NCBI GenBank assembly: GCA_016234655.1
Contig: JACRAU010000001.1
Location: forward strand, 1 to 63,403
From: Betaproteobacteria bacterium
Lineage (GTDB): Bacteria; Pseudomonadota; Gammaproteobacteria; Burkholderiales; Thiobacillaceae
Length of the DNA: 63,403 bases
Direction: 5' to 3'
The position numbers and the translations under genes are program-made. Shown piece after piece: positions 54,282 to 62,926 of the stretch (the stretch's first letter is position 1; every line of letters starts with the position of its first letter). The notes beneath the pieces are model-generated. The model was not told the origin of the DNA. It saw nothing but the letters and a program-made list of their open reading frames with translations, and did not search any database.

Positions 54282-54349
54282 GGGTTTCTCAGGGTGCTAT
54301 GCACTAAAATTACGGTTCTTCGCCCAAGCGCAATTTAAGGAAGTTTGAA

Positions 54350-55546
54350 GTGAGCGATCTCAAGCAAAAAGCCCTCGACTATCACGAGTTTCCCAAACCC
54401 GGAAAGATTTCGGTCGAATCGTCCAAGTCCTGCGCCACGCAGGCCGATCTGTCCCTGGCCTACACGCCGGGCGTGGCCGAGCCGGTGCGCGCCATCGCCG
54501 CCGACCCGGAGAACGCCTACCGCTACACCAGCAAGGGCAACTTGGTCGCGGTGATCACCGACGGCACCGCCATCTTGGGCCTGGGCAACCTGGGCCCGCT
54601 GGCGGCCAAGCCGGTGATGGAGGGCAAGGGCGTGCTGTTCAAGCGCTTCGCCGATATCGACGTGTTCGACATCGAGGTGCAGGCGCCTTCGGTCGAGCAA
54701 TTCATCGAGACCGTGGCCAATATCGCGCCGACCTTCGGCGGCATCAATCTGGAAGACATCGCCGCGCCGCACTGTTTCGCCATCGAAAAGGCGCTGACTG
54801 AGCGGCTGGACATCCCGGTCTTCCACGACGACCAGCACGGCACCGCCGTGATCATCTGCGCCGGCCTGATCAATGCCGTGTACCTGCAAGGCAAGCAACT
54901 GGGCGAGGTGAAGATCGTCTGCCTAGGCGCCGGTGCGGCCGGCATCGCCTCGATGAACCTGTTGATCCAGATGGGCGCCAAGCGCGACAACATCACCCTG
55001 GTCGACAGCAAGGGCGTCATTCATTCCGGCCGCAGCGACCTGAACGAATTCAAGCAGCAGTTCGCCAAGGCCACCGACCAGCGCACCCTGCTGGAGGCGA
55101 TGACCGGCGCCGATGTCTTCGTCGGCGTCTCCGGCCCCAACCTGGTGTCGCAAGAGATGGTCAAGGCCATGGCGGCCAAGCCGGTGGTCTTCGCCCTGGC
55201 CAACCCCGACCCGGAGATACTGCCCAAGGATGCCCACGCCGCGCGCGACGACCTGATCATGGCCACCGGCCGCTCGGACTTCCCCAACCAGGTCAACAAC
55301 GTGCTCGGCTTCCCCTTCATCTTCCGCGGCGCGCTCGACGCCCGGGCCAAGCGCATCACCCAGCCCATGCTGGTGGCGGCGGCCCGTGCCCTGGCCGAAC
55401 TGGCGCGCGAGCCGGTGCCGGCCGAGGTGCTCAAGGCCTACAGTGTCGACAAGATGGAATTCGGCCGCGAATACATCCTGCCCAAGCCCTTCGACCCGCG
55501 CCTGATCGAGCGGGTGCCGCAGGCGGTGGCGGCGGCGGTAGGCTGA
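54350..55546 (+). CDS. Malic enzyme, short form without PTA domain
   Basis: It decarboxylates malate to pyruvate with NAD(P). The 398-residue protein has [21 protein letters not shown] (metal site) and the nucleotide loop [12 protein letters not shown]. The phosphotransacetylase-like half of long MaeB enzymes is absent. GTG start with AAGGAAG upstream. Cofactor preference cannot be read reliably. Confidence 0.93.
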   Translation: MSDLKQKALDYHEFPKPGKISVESSKSCATQADLSLAYTPGVAEPVRAIAADPENAYRYTSKGNLVAVITDGTAILGLGNLGPLAAKPVMEGKGVLFKRFADIDVFDIEVQAPSVEQFIETVANIAPTFGGINLEDIAAPHCFAIEKALTERLDIPVFHDDQHGTAVIICAGLINAVYLQGKQLGEVKIVCLGAGAAGIASMNLLIQMGAKRDNITLVDSKGVIHSGRSDLNEFKQQFAKATDQRTLLEAMTGADVFVGVSGPNLVSQEMVKAMAAKPVVFALANPDPEILPKDAHAARDDLIMATGRSDFPNQVNNVLGFPFIFRGALDARAKRITQPMLVAAARALAELAREPVPAEVLKAYSVDKMEFGREYILPKPFDPRLIERVPQAVAAAVG

Positions 55547-55590
55547 TTGGGTCTATTATTCGTTTGGTGTTAGTCGAAGGGGTTTAGTCA

Positions 55591-55824
55591 ATGCTGACAC
55601 AGACCAAAGTGCTGCTGGAGCAGGTGAAGAAGCTGCCCGAGGATGAGCAGATCGAGCTTGCCGACATGATCTATGCCGAGGCATCGATCACGAAGGAAGA
55701 GTGGGATGCCGTCTGGGCGGAAGAGTGCGCGCGCAGAATCGCAGAGTTTGAAAGCGGTAAGGTCCAGGCGATCGATGCGGATACGGTCTTTGCCGAACTG
55801 AAGCAGAAATATGGCTGGAAATGA
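55591..55824 (+). CDS. Antitoxin, addiction-module component family
   Basis: The 77-residue acidic protein (LPEDEQIELADMIYAE; ITKEEWDAVWAEE) matches the short antitoxins paired with ParE/RelE toxins (TIGR02574-like). Its stop overlaps the toxin start by 4 bp. Confidence 0.82.
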   Translation: MLTQTKVLLEQVKKLPEDEQIELADMIYAEASITKEEWDAVWAEECARRIAEFESGKVQAIDADTVFAELKQKYGWK

Positions 55825-56123
55825 AGGTCAGGTATCTTCCCGATGCCTTGCGTGAGCTTCAGGAGGCGGTTGCCTACTATCATGCGCGCAACCCCGTGGT
55901 GGCAAGGCGCTTTGCCGACATGGCGCGCATGGGAGAGCGCCTGGTTTCCGAATTCCCCGAGGCTTCGCCAAAATTGGATGAAAGCCTGCGTGTGCATCGT
56001 GTCCCCAAATTTCCCTACTCGTTGATATACAGATCGGATGTCGGCGAGATACTTATTGTCGCAGTGGCCCATCACAGCCGTCGACCGGCCTACTGGGCAA
56101 ATCGTCTGGGAGCGAACCATTGA
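55821..56123 (+). CDS. RelE/ParE-superfamily toxin
   Basis: The 100-residue basic protein has the ParE-like blocks AVAYYHARNPVVARRF, FPYSLIYRSDVGEILIVAVAHHSRRPAYW. RNA interferase versus gyrase poisoning cannot be told from the sequence. Only a short gap separates it from sdhC. Confidence 0.85.
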   Translation: MKVRYLPDALRELQEAVAYYHARNPVVARRFADMARMGERLVSEFPEASPKLDESLRVHRVPKFPYSLIYRSDVGEILIVAVAHHSRRPAYWANRLGANH

Positions 56124-56150
56124 TAGGCGACATTGCAGCCGTGGGTGCCC

Positions 56151-56522
56151 ATGACTAGGCGGCCCTATTACCTCAACCTGCTGCAAATCCACCTGCCCAT
56201 CGGCGGCTGGGTGTCCATCCTGCACCGGGCGAGCGGAGTGCTGCTTTCCTTGCTGGTGCCGGTCCTGCTCTATGGCCTGATGCGTTCGCTGCAATCGGTC
56301 GAAGGCTTTGCCCAAGTCCAAGGCTTTCTGTCCGGCGGCATCGGCTGGCTCGTCGGCTTGTTGCTGACTTGGGCGCTGCTGCATCACTTTCTGGCCGGCC
56401 TGCGCCACCTGGGCCTCGACATCGGCTGGGGCGAGGGCAGGGCGCGGGCGCGGCAGACGGCCTGGTTGGTATTGGCCACGGCTATTGTGCTGACATTGCT
56501 TGTTGTTGCGAGGGGGCTCTGA
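56151..56522 (+). CDS. sdhC: Succinate dehydrogenase cytochrome b556 subunit
   Basis: A 123-residue protein with three transmembrane helices; RPYYLNLLQIHLPIGGWVSILHR is the SdhC start and the haem-ligand His is in LLHHFLAGLRHLGLD. The ATG at 56151 fits the family; an in-frame TTG upstream is less likely. Overlaps sdhD (TGATG). Confidence 0.92.
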   Translation: MTRRPYYLNLLQIHLPIGGWVSILHRASGVLLSLLVPVLLYGLMRSLQSVEGFAQVQGFLSGGIGWLVGLLLTWALLHHFLAGLRHLGLDIGWGEGRARARQTAWLVLATAIVLTLLVVARGL

Positions 56523-56866
56523 TGCCGCACGTCGCCGGCGCCCATCGCGGCCTCAACGCCTGGCTGATCCAGCGCGCCTCGGCCGGGGTACTGGCCCTGC
56601 TCCTGCCGGCCTTCCTGCTCTATGCCGGGTGCCAGTCGACGCTCGACTATGCGACTTGGCGCGCCCTGTTCCAGCCGCTGTTCGTGAAAGTCGGCGCGCT
56701 GCTGTTCGTGGTGGCTCTGCTGGCCCATGCCTGGCTTGGCCTGCGCGAGGTGTTCATCGACTACGTGCATCGCCTCGGCCTGCGTCTGGCGCTGTATTTC
56801 GCTTTCGGCGTGCTCTACCTCGGCTGCCTGGTTTGGGCGGTGGATATTCTGTGGGCTGTGCGGTGA
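56522..56866 (+). CDS. sdhD: Succinate dehydrogenase membrane anchor subunit
   Basis: A 114-residue protein with three transmembrane helices, starting GAHRGLNAWLIQRASAG, with the quinone/haem region ALLAHAWLGLREVFIDYVH. Coupled to sdhC. About 85 bp with two palindromes separate it from sdhA. Confidence 0.92.
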   Translation: MPHVAGAHRGLNAWLIQRASAGVLALLLPAFLLYAGCQSTLDYATWRALFQPLFVKVGALLFVVALLAHAWLGLREVFIDYVHRLGLRLALYFAFGVLYLGCLVWAVDILWAVR

Positions 56867-56877
56867 AAGAGGGCGTA

Positions 56878-56932
56878 GGGCGGCAATACCTTGCCGCCGA
56901 ACACCGGCGTCGGGACAGTAGTCCCGACCTAC
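56878..56932. repeat. Two palindromes between sdhD and sdhA (includes copy 2 of the 24-bp repeat)
   Basis: GGCGGCAA-TACC-TTGCCGCC (near 56879-56898) is followed by GTCGGGAC-AGTA-GTCCCGAC (56909-56928) plus CTAC. The second is the inverted form of the repeat at 38703-38726 with compensating stem changes. Confidence 0.75.
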
Positions 56933-56951
56933 GATAGGGAATGTGCAAGCC

Positions 56952-58712
56952 ATGATCGAGAAGCGTACCTTCGATGCCGTCATCGTCGGCGGCGGCGGCG
57001 CCGGCCTGCGCGCCGCGCTGCAACTGGCCAGCGCCGACAAGAAGGTGGCCGTGGTGTCCAAGGTCTTTCCCACCCGCTCGCACACCGTCTCGGCCCAGGG
57101 CGGCATCACCGCCGCGCTCGGCAACGTCGACGAGGACAACTGGCACTGGCACATGTACGACACGGTCAAGGGCTCGGACTACCTGGGCGACCAGGACGCC
57201 ATCGAGTTCATGTGCCGCAACGCCGCCTCGGCCGTGTACGAGTTGGAGCACATGGGCCTGCCGTTCTCGCGCCTGGACAACGGCAAGATTTACCAGCGCC
57301 CGTTCGGCGGCCAATCCAAGCACTACGGCGGCGAGCAGGCCACCCGCACCTGCGCCGCGGCCGACCGCACCGGCCACGCCCTGCTGCACACCCTATACCA
57401 GCGCAACATCGCGGCGCGCACCCAGTTTTTCGACGAATACTTCGCGCTCGACCTGGTGCGCGACGACGAGGGCTATGTACTCGGCCTGGTCGCGCTCGAC
57501 ATCGCCACGGGCACACCCATCCTATTCGAGGCGCGCACGGTGCTGCTGGCCACCGGCGGCGCGGCCCGCATCTATCGCCACTCGACCAACGCGCACATCA
57601 ACACCGGCGACGGCTTAGGGATGGTGTTGCGCGCCGGCCTGCCGTTGGAAGACATGGAGTTCTGGCAGATACACCCCACCGGCGTGCCCGAGGTCGGCAT
57701 CCTGATGACCGAAGGTTGCCGGGGCGAGGGCGGTTATCTCGTCAACAGTCAAGGCGAGCGCTTCATGCCGCGCTATGCCCCCCATGCGCTCGACCTCGCC
57801 TCGCGCGACGTGGTGGCCCGCGCCGTCGCCCAGGAGATTCGCGCCGGCCGGGGCTGCGGCGAGCATGGCGACCATGTCCTGCTCAAGCTCGATCACCTGG
57901 GCGAGGCGCGGGTGCAAGAACGCCTGCCCGGCATCCGCGAACTCGCCATCCGCTTCGCCGGGGTCGACCCGGCCTTCGAGCCGATTCCGGTCACGCCGAC
58001 CGTGCATTACATGATGGGCGGCATTCCCAGCAACCTGCACGGCCAAGTGGTCACGCCGGTGCGCTACGGCCCGGAAGAGCCGGTGCAGGGTTTGTATGCG
58101 GCGGGCGAGTGCGCCTGCGTCTCGGTGCATGGCGCCAATCGCCTGGGCGGCAACTCGCTGCTGGATTTGTTGATCTTCGGCCGCGCGGCCGGCGACCACA
58201 TGCTCGAATACCTGCAAGAAAACCCCTATCCGAGGCCGGTGCCGAAAGAGGCGGCCGACGCGGCCCTGGCCCGGCTAGCGCGCTGGGACAAGCCGAAAGG
58301 CGGCGAGACCGTCGCCGGTCTGCGCGCCGAGATGCAGCGCATCATGCAAGCCCATGCCGGGGTGTACCGCGATGCCGCGCATCTGCAAGAAGGCCTGGCC
58401 AAGCTCGGCCAAGTGCGGCAACGCTTGGGCGACGCCGCTATTTCGGATCAATCCAAGGCCTACAACACCGCCCGCATCGAAGCGCTGGAACTGGATAACC
58501 TCTTGCCCATCGCCCGCGCCACCCTGGTATCCGCCGCCGCCCGGCAGGAAAGCCGTGGCGCTCACGCCCGCGAGGACTTCCCCGAGCGCGACGACGACCA
58601 CTGGCTGCGCCACACCCTCTACTTCACCGAGGGTGATCAGCTCGACTACAAGCCAGTGCGGTTGAAGCCGATGACGGTGGAGACCTTCCAGCCGAAAGAA
58701 AGGAAATACTGA
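56952..58712 (+). CDS. sdhA: Succinate dehydrogenase flavoprotein subunit
   Basis: It oxidises succinate to fumarate. The 586-residue protein has an FAD-binding start ([15 protein letters not shown]), the covalent FAD His in [12 protein letters not shown], and active-site blocks [24 protein letters not shown] and HMGLPFSR. Length is normal. No sdhB iron-sulfur subunit follows: the next recognisable sequence is a minus-strand gene fragment and a toxin-antitoxin pair. Confidence 0.96.
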   Translation: MIEKRTFDAVIVGGGGAGLRAALQLASADKKVAVVSKVFPTRSHTVSAQGGITAALGNVDEDNWHWHMYDTVKGSDYLGDQDAIEFMCRNAASAVYELEHMGLPFSRLDNGKIYQRPFGGQSKHYGGEQATRTCAAADRTGHALLHTLYQRNIAARTQFFDEYFALDLVRDDEGYVLGLVALDIATGTPILFEARTVLLATGGAARIYRHSTNAHINTGDGLGMVLRAGLPLEDMEFWQIHPTGVPEVGILMTEGCRGEGGYLVNSQGERFMPRYAPHALDLASRDVVARAVAQEIRAGRGCGEHGDHVLLKLDHLGEARVQERLPGIRELAIRFAGVDPAFEPIPVTPTVHYMMGGIPSNLHGQVVTPVRYGPEEPVQGLYAAGECACVSVHGANRLGGNSLLDLLIFGRAAGDHMLEYLQENPYPRPVPKEAADAALARLARWDKPKGGETVAGLRAEMQRIMQAHAGVYRDAAHLQEGLAKLGQVRQRLGDAAISDQSKAYNTARIEALELDNLLPIARATLVSAAARQESRGAHAREDFPERDDDHWLRHTLYFTEGDQLDYKPVRLKPMTVETFQPKERKY

Positions 58713-58760
58713 GGAGGCTGGGGTGGGGTTAAGGCGCCTGACGGGAGTAAGTTGATCGAC

Positions 58761-58816
58761 GATTCTATTTCCAGCAGGTCTACGCGGAACTGATAGGTCA
58801 TCTTGTTGCTGGTCAT
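58761..58816 (-). pseudogene. Possible N-terminal remnant of a pRiA4b ORF-3-like gene
   Basis: A minus-strand ATG at 58816 begins MTSNKMTYQFRVDLLEIE, resembling the start of plasmid pRiA4b ORF-3 family proteins (which continue PPIWRR). The match stops near 58761 and the frame then runs antisense into sdhA. It marks a probable deletion or insertion junction where sdhB would be expected. The assignment rests on about 12 residues. Confidence 0.3.
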
Positions 58817-58857
58817 GCGATCAGCCTAACGAGTTCTAATGTTGGGTTGGGCTCCAC

Positions 58858-59124
58858 TCACTCATAGTGCGTCCACATGCGAAGCACGCGAACCGCGTGT
58901 TCCTTGGTGAAGACTTCATAGACTAAGCGATGCTGAATATTGATGCGCCTTGAATATGCACCGGCCAGATCGCCTACGAGTTTCTCGTATGGGGGCGGAT
59001 TCTGGAACGGGTTGGCAGCAATAACAGTCAACAGTTCTTGCGCCTTGGCCTTCAGGCCGGCTGCGGCCAACTTTTTCGCGTCTTTTTCGGCATGCCTTGA
59101 AAAAACAACTTGCCATTTCACCAC
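58858..59124 (-). CDS. yoeB: Txe/YoeB family toxin
   Basis: The 88-residue protein has the YoeB pattern WQVVFSRHAEKDAKKL, NPFQNPPPYEKLVGDLAGAYSRRINIQHRLVYEV and the C-terminal HYE. YoeB is a ribosome-dependent mRNA interferase. It overlaps its antitoxin gene by 7 bp. Confidence 0.93.
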   Translation of the reverse strand: MVKWQVVFSRHAEKDAKKLAAAGLKAKAQELLTVIAANPFQNPPPYEKLVGDLAGAYSRRINIQHRLVYEVFTKEHAVRVLRMWTHYE

Positions 59125-59360
59125 TTGAGTTCCTTGGCACTTTTGCCAAGCGGCTCGGCCATGCCCTCTTTGATGGATTCACGCATGCCGGGAACGGAGA
59201 GCAAGTAGAGCGTTTCTTGAATGGCATCCCAATCTTCCGATGACAGAAGAACGGCGCTTGTGCGCTTGCCAGTGATGTGGATTGGCTGATGCGATTCGGC
59301 AATTTGGTCGATGAGCCGATACAGGTTGGCGCGTGCTTCGCTAGCGGTAAGGGTAGCCAT
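59118..59360 (-). CDS. yefM: YefM/Phd family antitoxin
   Basis: The 80-residue protein starts MATLTASEARANLYRLIDQI, a typical Phd/YefM DNA-binding N-terminus, with a C-terminal toxin-wrapping tail. The strong AGGAGG before the ATG at 59360 fixes this start over an upstream one. It overlaps yoeB. Confidence 0.93.
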   Translation of the reverse strand: MATLTASEARANLYRLIDQIAESHQPIHITGKRTSAVLLSSEDWDAIQETLYLLSVPGMRESIKEGMAEPLGKSAKELKW

Positions 59361-59385
59361 GGCAAACCTCCTAAAAAAATTCATG

Positions 59386-59401
59386 GTACGCATTAGCGTA
59401 C
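59386..59401. promoter_or_regulatory. Candidate yefM-yoeB operator
   Basis: GTACGC-ATTA-GCGTAC is a perfect palindrome 25 bp upstream of yefM. YefM is known to bind palindromes with a GTAC core, so autoregulation here is plausible. Confidence 0.55.
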
Positions 59402-59565
59402 GTCACGTCAAACGCCGGTCCTATTGGGGGACAGACCACGTTTTCCTGGAGTCCAATGACGGCCGCCGGCCGGGCCGTTATTCACTTGCAATCCAGAGTT
59501 TCTATCGTAGGCTGGATTTAGCCGCGCTCGATCGAGCGCCGGGCCTTCCCACCATGGAGACGACA

Positions 59566-60132
59566 ATGAAGCCCTACCTCATCGGAACCGCCGTACTTGG
59601 ACTGGCGGCCTCGGTCGCGTTCGCCGAGGGCGTGGTGCACTCGACCGGCAACACCCCGGGTTTTCCCAAGGCCTACAAGGACCTGGCCAAGCAGACCAAG
59701 CCGCCCTCGAACAACTGGCTGCTGGACGCCAACGACGACACCGAGCGCTTCCGTCGCCTGCAGGTCGCCATGAGCGGCACCGACGTCCCCATGTGGGAAA
59801 TCACCTACCGCTACGAAGAGCTGTATGTGGCTATCCAGAAAAACAACTGGGAAATGGGTGTTTACCATTGGGACAAAGTGCGCGACCGCATGAACACCTC
59901 GGGCATGAAGCGCCCGGCCCGAACCCGGAACATCGAAGGCATGTTCCTCGACAGCGGCGTATGGCAATCCATGCGCGACGCGCTGACCGCCAAGTCGCCC
60001 GAAAAGATGCGCGAGCAGTTCCTGACCGTCCGAAAGGTGTGCATGGCATGCCACGTCGCCGAAAAGGTGGGCTTCCTCAACGACAGCTCGGTGTTCAAGC
60101 GGACGGAGTCGTTCCCGCCGTCGGACAAGTAA
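59566..60132 (+). CDS. Exported monohaem cytochrome with C-terminal CxxCH
   Basis: The 188-residue protein has a Sec signal (LIGTAVLGLAASVAFAEG). A single haem site, CMACH, lies near the C-terminus (about residues 158-162), a position reminiscent of class II cytochromes. The central part is helical. GGAG lies 6 nt before the ATG at 59566, which is preferred over ATG 59554. I do not recognise the exact family; a periplasmic electron carrier or sensor is likely. Confidence 0.8.
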   Translation: MKPYLIGTAVLGLAASVAFAEGVVHSTGNTPGFPKAYKDLAKQTKPPSNNWLLDANDDTERFRRLQVAMSGTDVPMWEITYRYEELYVAIQKNNWEMGVYHWDKVRDRMNTSGMKRPARTRNIEGMFLDSGVWQSMRDALTAKSPEKMREQFLTVRKVCMACHVAEKVGFLNDSSVFKRTESFPPSDK

Positions 60133-60210
60133 TCCCGCCGTTTCGCCCCGCGCCATTCCGCGACGGCGTCGCGCGGCCCGACCCAAAAGAGGGGGTTGGG
60201 GAGTTAATGG

Positions 60211-60254
60211 AGTCTGACCCTGAGGTTAGTCTGACCCTGATAGTCTGACCCTGA
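60211..60254. repeat. Three direct copies of a 13-bp repeat
   Basis: AGTCTGACCCTGA occurs at 60211-60223, 60228-60240 and 60242-60254. It abuts the outer end of the cassette array. Too short and too close-packed for a CRISPR. Confidence 0.8.
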
Positions 60255-60288
60255 GGTGGTTGGTTGGTTTGAGGTTGTGCAACGACGG

Positions 60289-60295
60289 GTTGGGC
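60289..60295 (-). other. Cassette-end R'' site (truncated attC)
   Basis: GTTGGGC on the plus strand is GCCCAAC on the minus strand, fitting RYYYAAC, 6 bp after the kinase gene stop. GCGCCCAAC here is complementary to the other cassette end at 60864-60872. No 3' arm follows; the 13-bp repeats start a few tens of bases away. Confidence 0.55.
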
Positions 60296-60301
60296 GCCGA
60301 C

Positions 60302-60832
60302 TCAGGCACACTGGGCCTCCGAATTTATGGTGGCCAAGAAGGCACCAATCTCCGCTGAAGACCTCAGATGGTAAACACGCTTATGGTGTCGAGCTTCAGC
60401 AACGAGCTCTCTATACTTCGGCGTCAAGTGCCGATGACATAGCCACAGTACACGATAACTGCTGATGGTGCTGCTGATCATTGGACTGCCTTCTGGCCAG
60501 CCCGCAGGAGTTTCGAAGACACCTTTGAACAGGCGCTTCGTAACCCACAGAAAATGCGTGAAAAGCGCGAGATCGATGTAGACCAGCGTGTCCGCAGATT
60601 CGAAACGCTCCCAGGCGGACTTGCGGCAACCGTAGCCATCAATGATCCATGCGTCACGCCGTAATAGTTCTGCATGCGCCCTCAAGTACTCATCGTGCGG
60701 GACCTTGCCGCCACCCGCTCGGTACTGGATCATGTCCAATGGGTAAAGAGGTAGGCTCGTCAACTCTGCCAACTTCCGGGCCAGGGTGGACTTGCCGCCA
60801 CCTGTGTTGCCGAAGACTGCAACCTTTCTCAC
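60302..60832 (-). CDS. P-loop kinase, adenylate kinase/topology-modulation (FlaR) like
   Basis: The 176-residue protein begins RKVAVFGNTGGGKSTLARKLA, a Walker A loop, followed by LPLYPLDMIQYRAGG and WIIDGYGCRKSAWERFESAD, the pattern of small adenylate-kinase-like proteins annotated as topology modulation. The GTG at 60832 has GGAG 6 nt upstream; an upstream ATG lacks this. The ribosome site lies just after the attC-like site, as expected for a gene cassette. The substrate is unknown. Confidence 0.8.
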   Translation of the reverse strand: MRKVAVFGNTGGGKSTLARKLAELTSLPLYPLDMIQYRAGGGKVPHDEYLRAHAELLRRDAWIIDGYGCRKSAWERFESADTLVYIDLALFTHFLWVTKRLFKGVFETPAGWPEGSPMISSTISSYRVLWLCHRHLTPKYRELVAEARHHKRVYHLRSSAEIGAFLATINSEAQCA

Positions 60833-60865
60833 CTTCGTCTCCTTATCTCTGAGGCCCACCAAAGC

Positions 60866-60952
60866 GCCCAACGTTCGCCATAACCGGCAGTGAAAAGCGG
60901 GGCGACGAAGGCGCGCCGCTTTTTACTGTCCGAGTTGATGGCGTTGTTATAT
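60866..60952 (-). other. attC-like site B
   Basis: On the minus strand it runs from ATATAAC (60952-60946) to GTTGGGC (60872-60866), a perfect GTTRRRY. The arms pair: AACAACG/CGTTGG, GCCAT/ATGGC with an offset base, and a 13-base inner stem (CAGTGAAAAGCGG region, one wobble). The HxlR stop codon overlaps the R'' end. About 75% identical to site A at 62214-62301. Confidence 0.75.
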
Positions 60953-61288
60953 TTCACTTTCGATCTCACGCTGAAGCTTCTCTAGTTCATCCAGGATGCG
61001 GATGAATTTCGTGCCAAACCGCGTAACCACATACTCAACGCGTGGCGGGGCTTCGTCGTAGGCGATGCGTTCAATGATACCGAATTCAATGTTTTTACGT
61101 AGGCACTCGTTGAGCACTTTCGTCGTTAGGCCCTCAACACTACGCACCATTTCGCCTGGCCGATGGATACCATTTGCTAAGAGCTGATAGACGGTGAGCG
61201 ACCATTTACAACCAAAGATGGCCTCAACCATGCGCGCGCTCCGCTCTGGAGCTGATCTTCTAGAAATTTTTTTATCTTGGCTGCTCAT
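60947..61288 (-). CDS. HxlR-family winged-helix regulator
   Basis: The 113-residue protein has the HxlR core [36 protein letters not shown] and the wing [13 protein letters not shown] single Cys (GCKW) near the N-terminus could be redox- or quinone-sensitive, as in related regulators. The stop codon lies in attC site B. Divergent from the SDR gene, with repeated operator-like sites between. Confidence 0.88.
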   Translation of the reverse strand: MSSQDKKISRRSAPERSARMVEAIFGCKWSLTVYQLLANGIHRPGEMVRSVEGLTTKVLNECLRKNIEFGIIERIAYDEAPPRVEYVVTRFGTKFIRILDELEKLQREIESEI

Positions 61289-61294
61289 CAACTT

Positions 61295-61328
61295 GTACCA
61301 ATAAGTAACTGTCGTACCAATTTGTACC
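61295..61328. promoter_or_regulatory. Tandem operator-like repeats between HxlR and SDR genes
   Basis: GTACCAATAAGTAAC (61295-61309) and GTACCAATTTGTACC (61314-61328) are 15-bp repeats with a 19-bp period. They fit the GTAC-spaced sites of HxlR regulators and lie in the divergent promoter region. Confidence 0.65.
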
Positions 61329-61396
61329 TGCTTTTCATCTGGTCACCGGATTCCATACTCTGCGGCCTCCTGCAACTACTGATGGAAGGTGATCTG

Positions 61397-62164
61397 ATGG
61401 AAAACATGGTACGACCCCTGGCCCTGATTGTGGGCGGCTCCAGTGGAATGGGCCTTGCAACCGCGAGACTCTTGCTGGAACGCGACATAAAAACCGTGAT
61501 TGTGGGCAACTCGCCGGAAAAACTGGAAACGGCAAAGCGCGAACTTTCTGCATTTGGCCATGTGGAAACCCTCCAAGCTAACTTGTACGAACGAAATGAC
61601 GTGCAGCACATCGTTGCCTTTGCCGAGAACCACGGCCGCCACATCAAATACTTGGTGAACGCGGCGGGCTACTTCAAGCCCACGCCATTCCTTGAGCATA
61701 AGCACGAGGACTATGACACCTACCTAGTTTTGAACCGTGCCACCTTTTTCATTTCACAAGCAGTAGCTAAGAACATGGCGGCGAACGGCGGCGGCTCGAT
61801 TGTGCACATTGGATCGATGTGGGCAAAGCAGGCCATTAAGGCGACGCCTTCCTCTGCATACTCGATGGCAAAAGCCGGACTACACGCACTCACGCAACAC
61901 ATGGCGATGGAGTTGGCCGACCACAACATCCGAGTGAACGCGGTTTCACCGGCCGTGGTTAAAACACCCATTTACGAGGCATTCATTGACCCTAGTAAAA
62001 TTGACGAAACACTTGCCACATTCAACAGCTTTCATCCGATTGGGCGAATCGGCACACCCGAGGATGTTGCAAAAACCATCAACTTCCTTCTCAGTGACGA
62101 TACCAGCTGGGTGACTGGCGCAATTTGGGACGTTGATGGCGGCGTGATCGCTGGGCGTAACTAA
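61397..62164 (+). CDS. Short-chain dehydrogenase/reductase
   Basis: The 255-residue Rossmann enzyme has the glycine motif GGSSGMG, a YSMAK active-site Tyr/Lys and a catalytic Ser upstream ([10 protein letters not shown]). The C-terminal [16 protein letters not shown] is classic. The ATG at 61397 has AAGGTGA at good spacing. Divergent HxlR regulation suggests a role against electrophiles or quinones, by analogy. It runs opposite to the other cassette genes. Confidence 0.9.
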   Translation: MENMVRPLALIVGGSSGMGLATARLLLERDIKTVIVGNSPEKLETAKRELSAFGHVETLQANLYERNDVQHIVAFAENHGRHIKYLVNAAGYFKPTPFLEHKHEDYDTYLVLNRATFFISQAVAKNMAANGGGSIVHIGSMWAKQAIKATPSSAYSMAKAGLHALTQHMAMELADHNIRVNAVSPAVVKTPIYEAFIDPSKIDETLATFNSFHPIGRIGTPEDVAKTINFLLSDDTSWVTGAIWDVDGGVIAGRN

Positions 62165-62213
62165 AAGTGCTCGGGTGGTTGGCACCATGCCGCCACCCGG
62201 TCGCGGCTGTGAA

Positions 62214-62301
62214 ATATAATGTTTCGCGTAACCGGCAGTAAAAAGCAGAGCGACGAAGGAGCGCCGCTTTTTGCTGTCTGAGTTGACGCGATTGTTAGGG
62301 C
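62214..62301 (-). other. attC-like site A
   Basis: On the minus strand it runs from GCCCTAAC (62301-62294) to ATTATAT (62220-62214). It shares its central palindrome with site B (ACCGGCAGT, AAAAGC, GCGACGAAGG, GCGCCGCTTTTT, CTGTC, GAGTTGA). The tag stop codon lies inside R''. The expected G of the R' GTT is A (ATT), which may impair recombination. The cassette ends TTATATTTCAC and GTGAAATATAA are complementary over 11 bp between sites A and B. Confidence 0.72.
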
Positions 62302-62912
62302 TTGTTGCGAGGTACACGGAATTTTTTCCTGCCGCTTTCAGCCTTGCTTCGCACTACACAGCCCTCTACATGATCGTTGATTAGCCCCATTGCTTGCATG
62401 AAGGCATAGACCGTTGTGGGGCCAACGAATTTCCAGCCTTGCTTCTTCAATGCCTTTGATAGTGCGACAGACTCAGCAGACGTAGATGCTGTTTGCGGCG
62501 CGGCGACATGCTCCGGTTTTGGCTCGAACTGCCATATGTAAGCCGCGAGCGACCCTTCTTGCCTTACCAATTCAACGGCATGTTGCGCGTTGTTGATGAC
62601 CGCCTCGATCTTGCCCCTATGCCGCACGATCCCTTCATCCTGCAACAAACGGGCAACGTCTTTTGCCGTGAATTTTGCGATTTTGTTGTAGTCGAAACCA
62701 TGAAATGCCTTGCGGAAGTTTTCCCGCTTTGCAAGTATGGTGCGCCAACTCAGCCCAGACTGGAATCCTTCCAGGCTTAGCTTCTCGAACAGCCGAAAAT
62801 CATCATCAACTGGGAATCCCCATTCCGTGTCATGGTAGTGAAGAAAATCGGGTGCCGCAGCACACCAGCGACAACGTGGCTTCCCGTCCGGGCCAGAAAT
62901 AGTGGCACTCAT
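62295..62912 (-). CDS. tag: DNA-3-methyladenine glycosylase I
   Basis: It removes 3-methyladenine from alkylated DNA. The 205-residue protein has CRWCAAAPDFLHYHDTEWG (zinc Cys and substrate region), SGLSWRTIL, and KFVGPTTVYAFMQAMGLINDH with a zinc His. GGAG supports the ATG at 62912; an upstream ATG at 62930 overlaps the YciI stop. The C-terminus runs into attC site A. Confidence 0.93.
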   Translation of the reverse strand: MSATISGPDGKPRCRWCAAAPDFLHYHDTEWGFPVDDDFRLFEKLSLEGFQSGLSWRTILAKRENFRKAFHGFDYNKIAKFTAKDVARLLQDEGIVRHRGKIEAVINNAQHAVELVRQEGSLAAYIWQFEPKPEHVAAPQTASTSAESVALSKALKKQGWKFVGPTTVYAFMQAMGLINDHVEGCVVRSKAESGRKKFRVPRNKP

Positions 62913-62926
62913 GGTTTTTTCTCCAC

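Noticed and set aside
56891..58498. 535-codon plus-strand frame
   Set aside because: Arg/Pro-rich alternative frame of sdhA; sdhA has all catalytic motifs.
60211..60254. CRISPR array
   Set aside because: Repeats are 13 bp with 1-4 bp spacing; no spacers and no cas genes.
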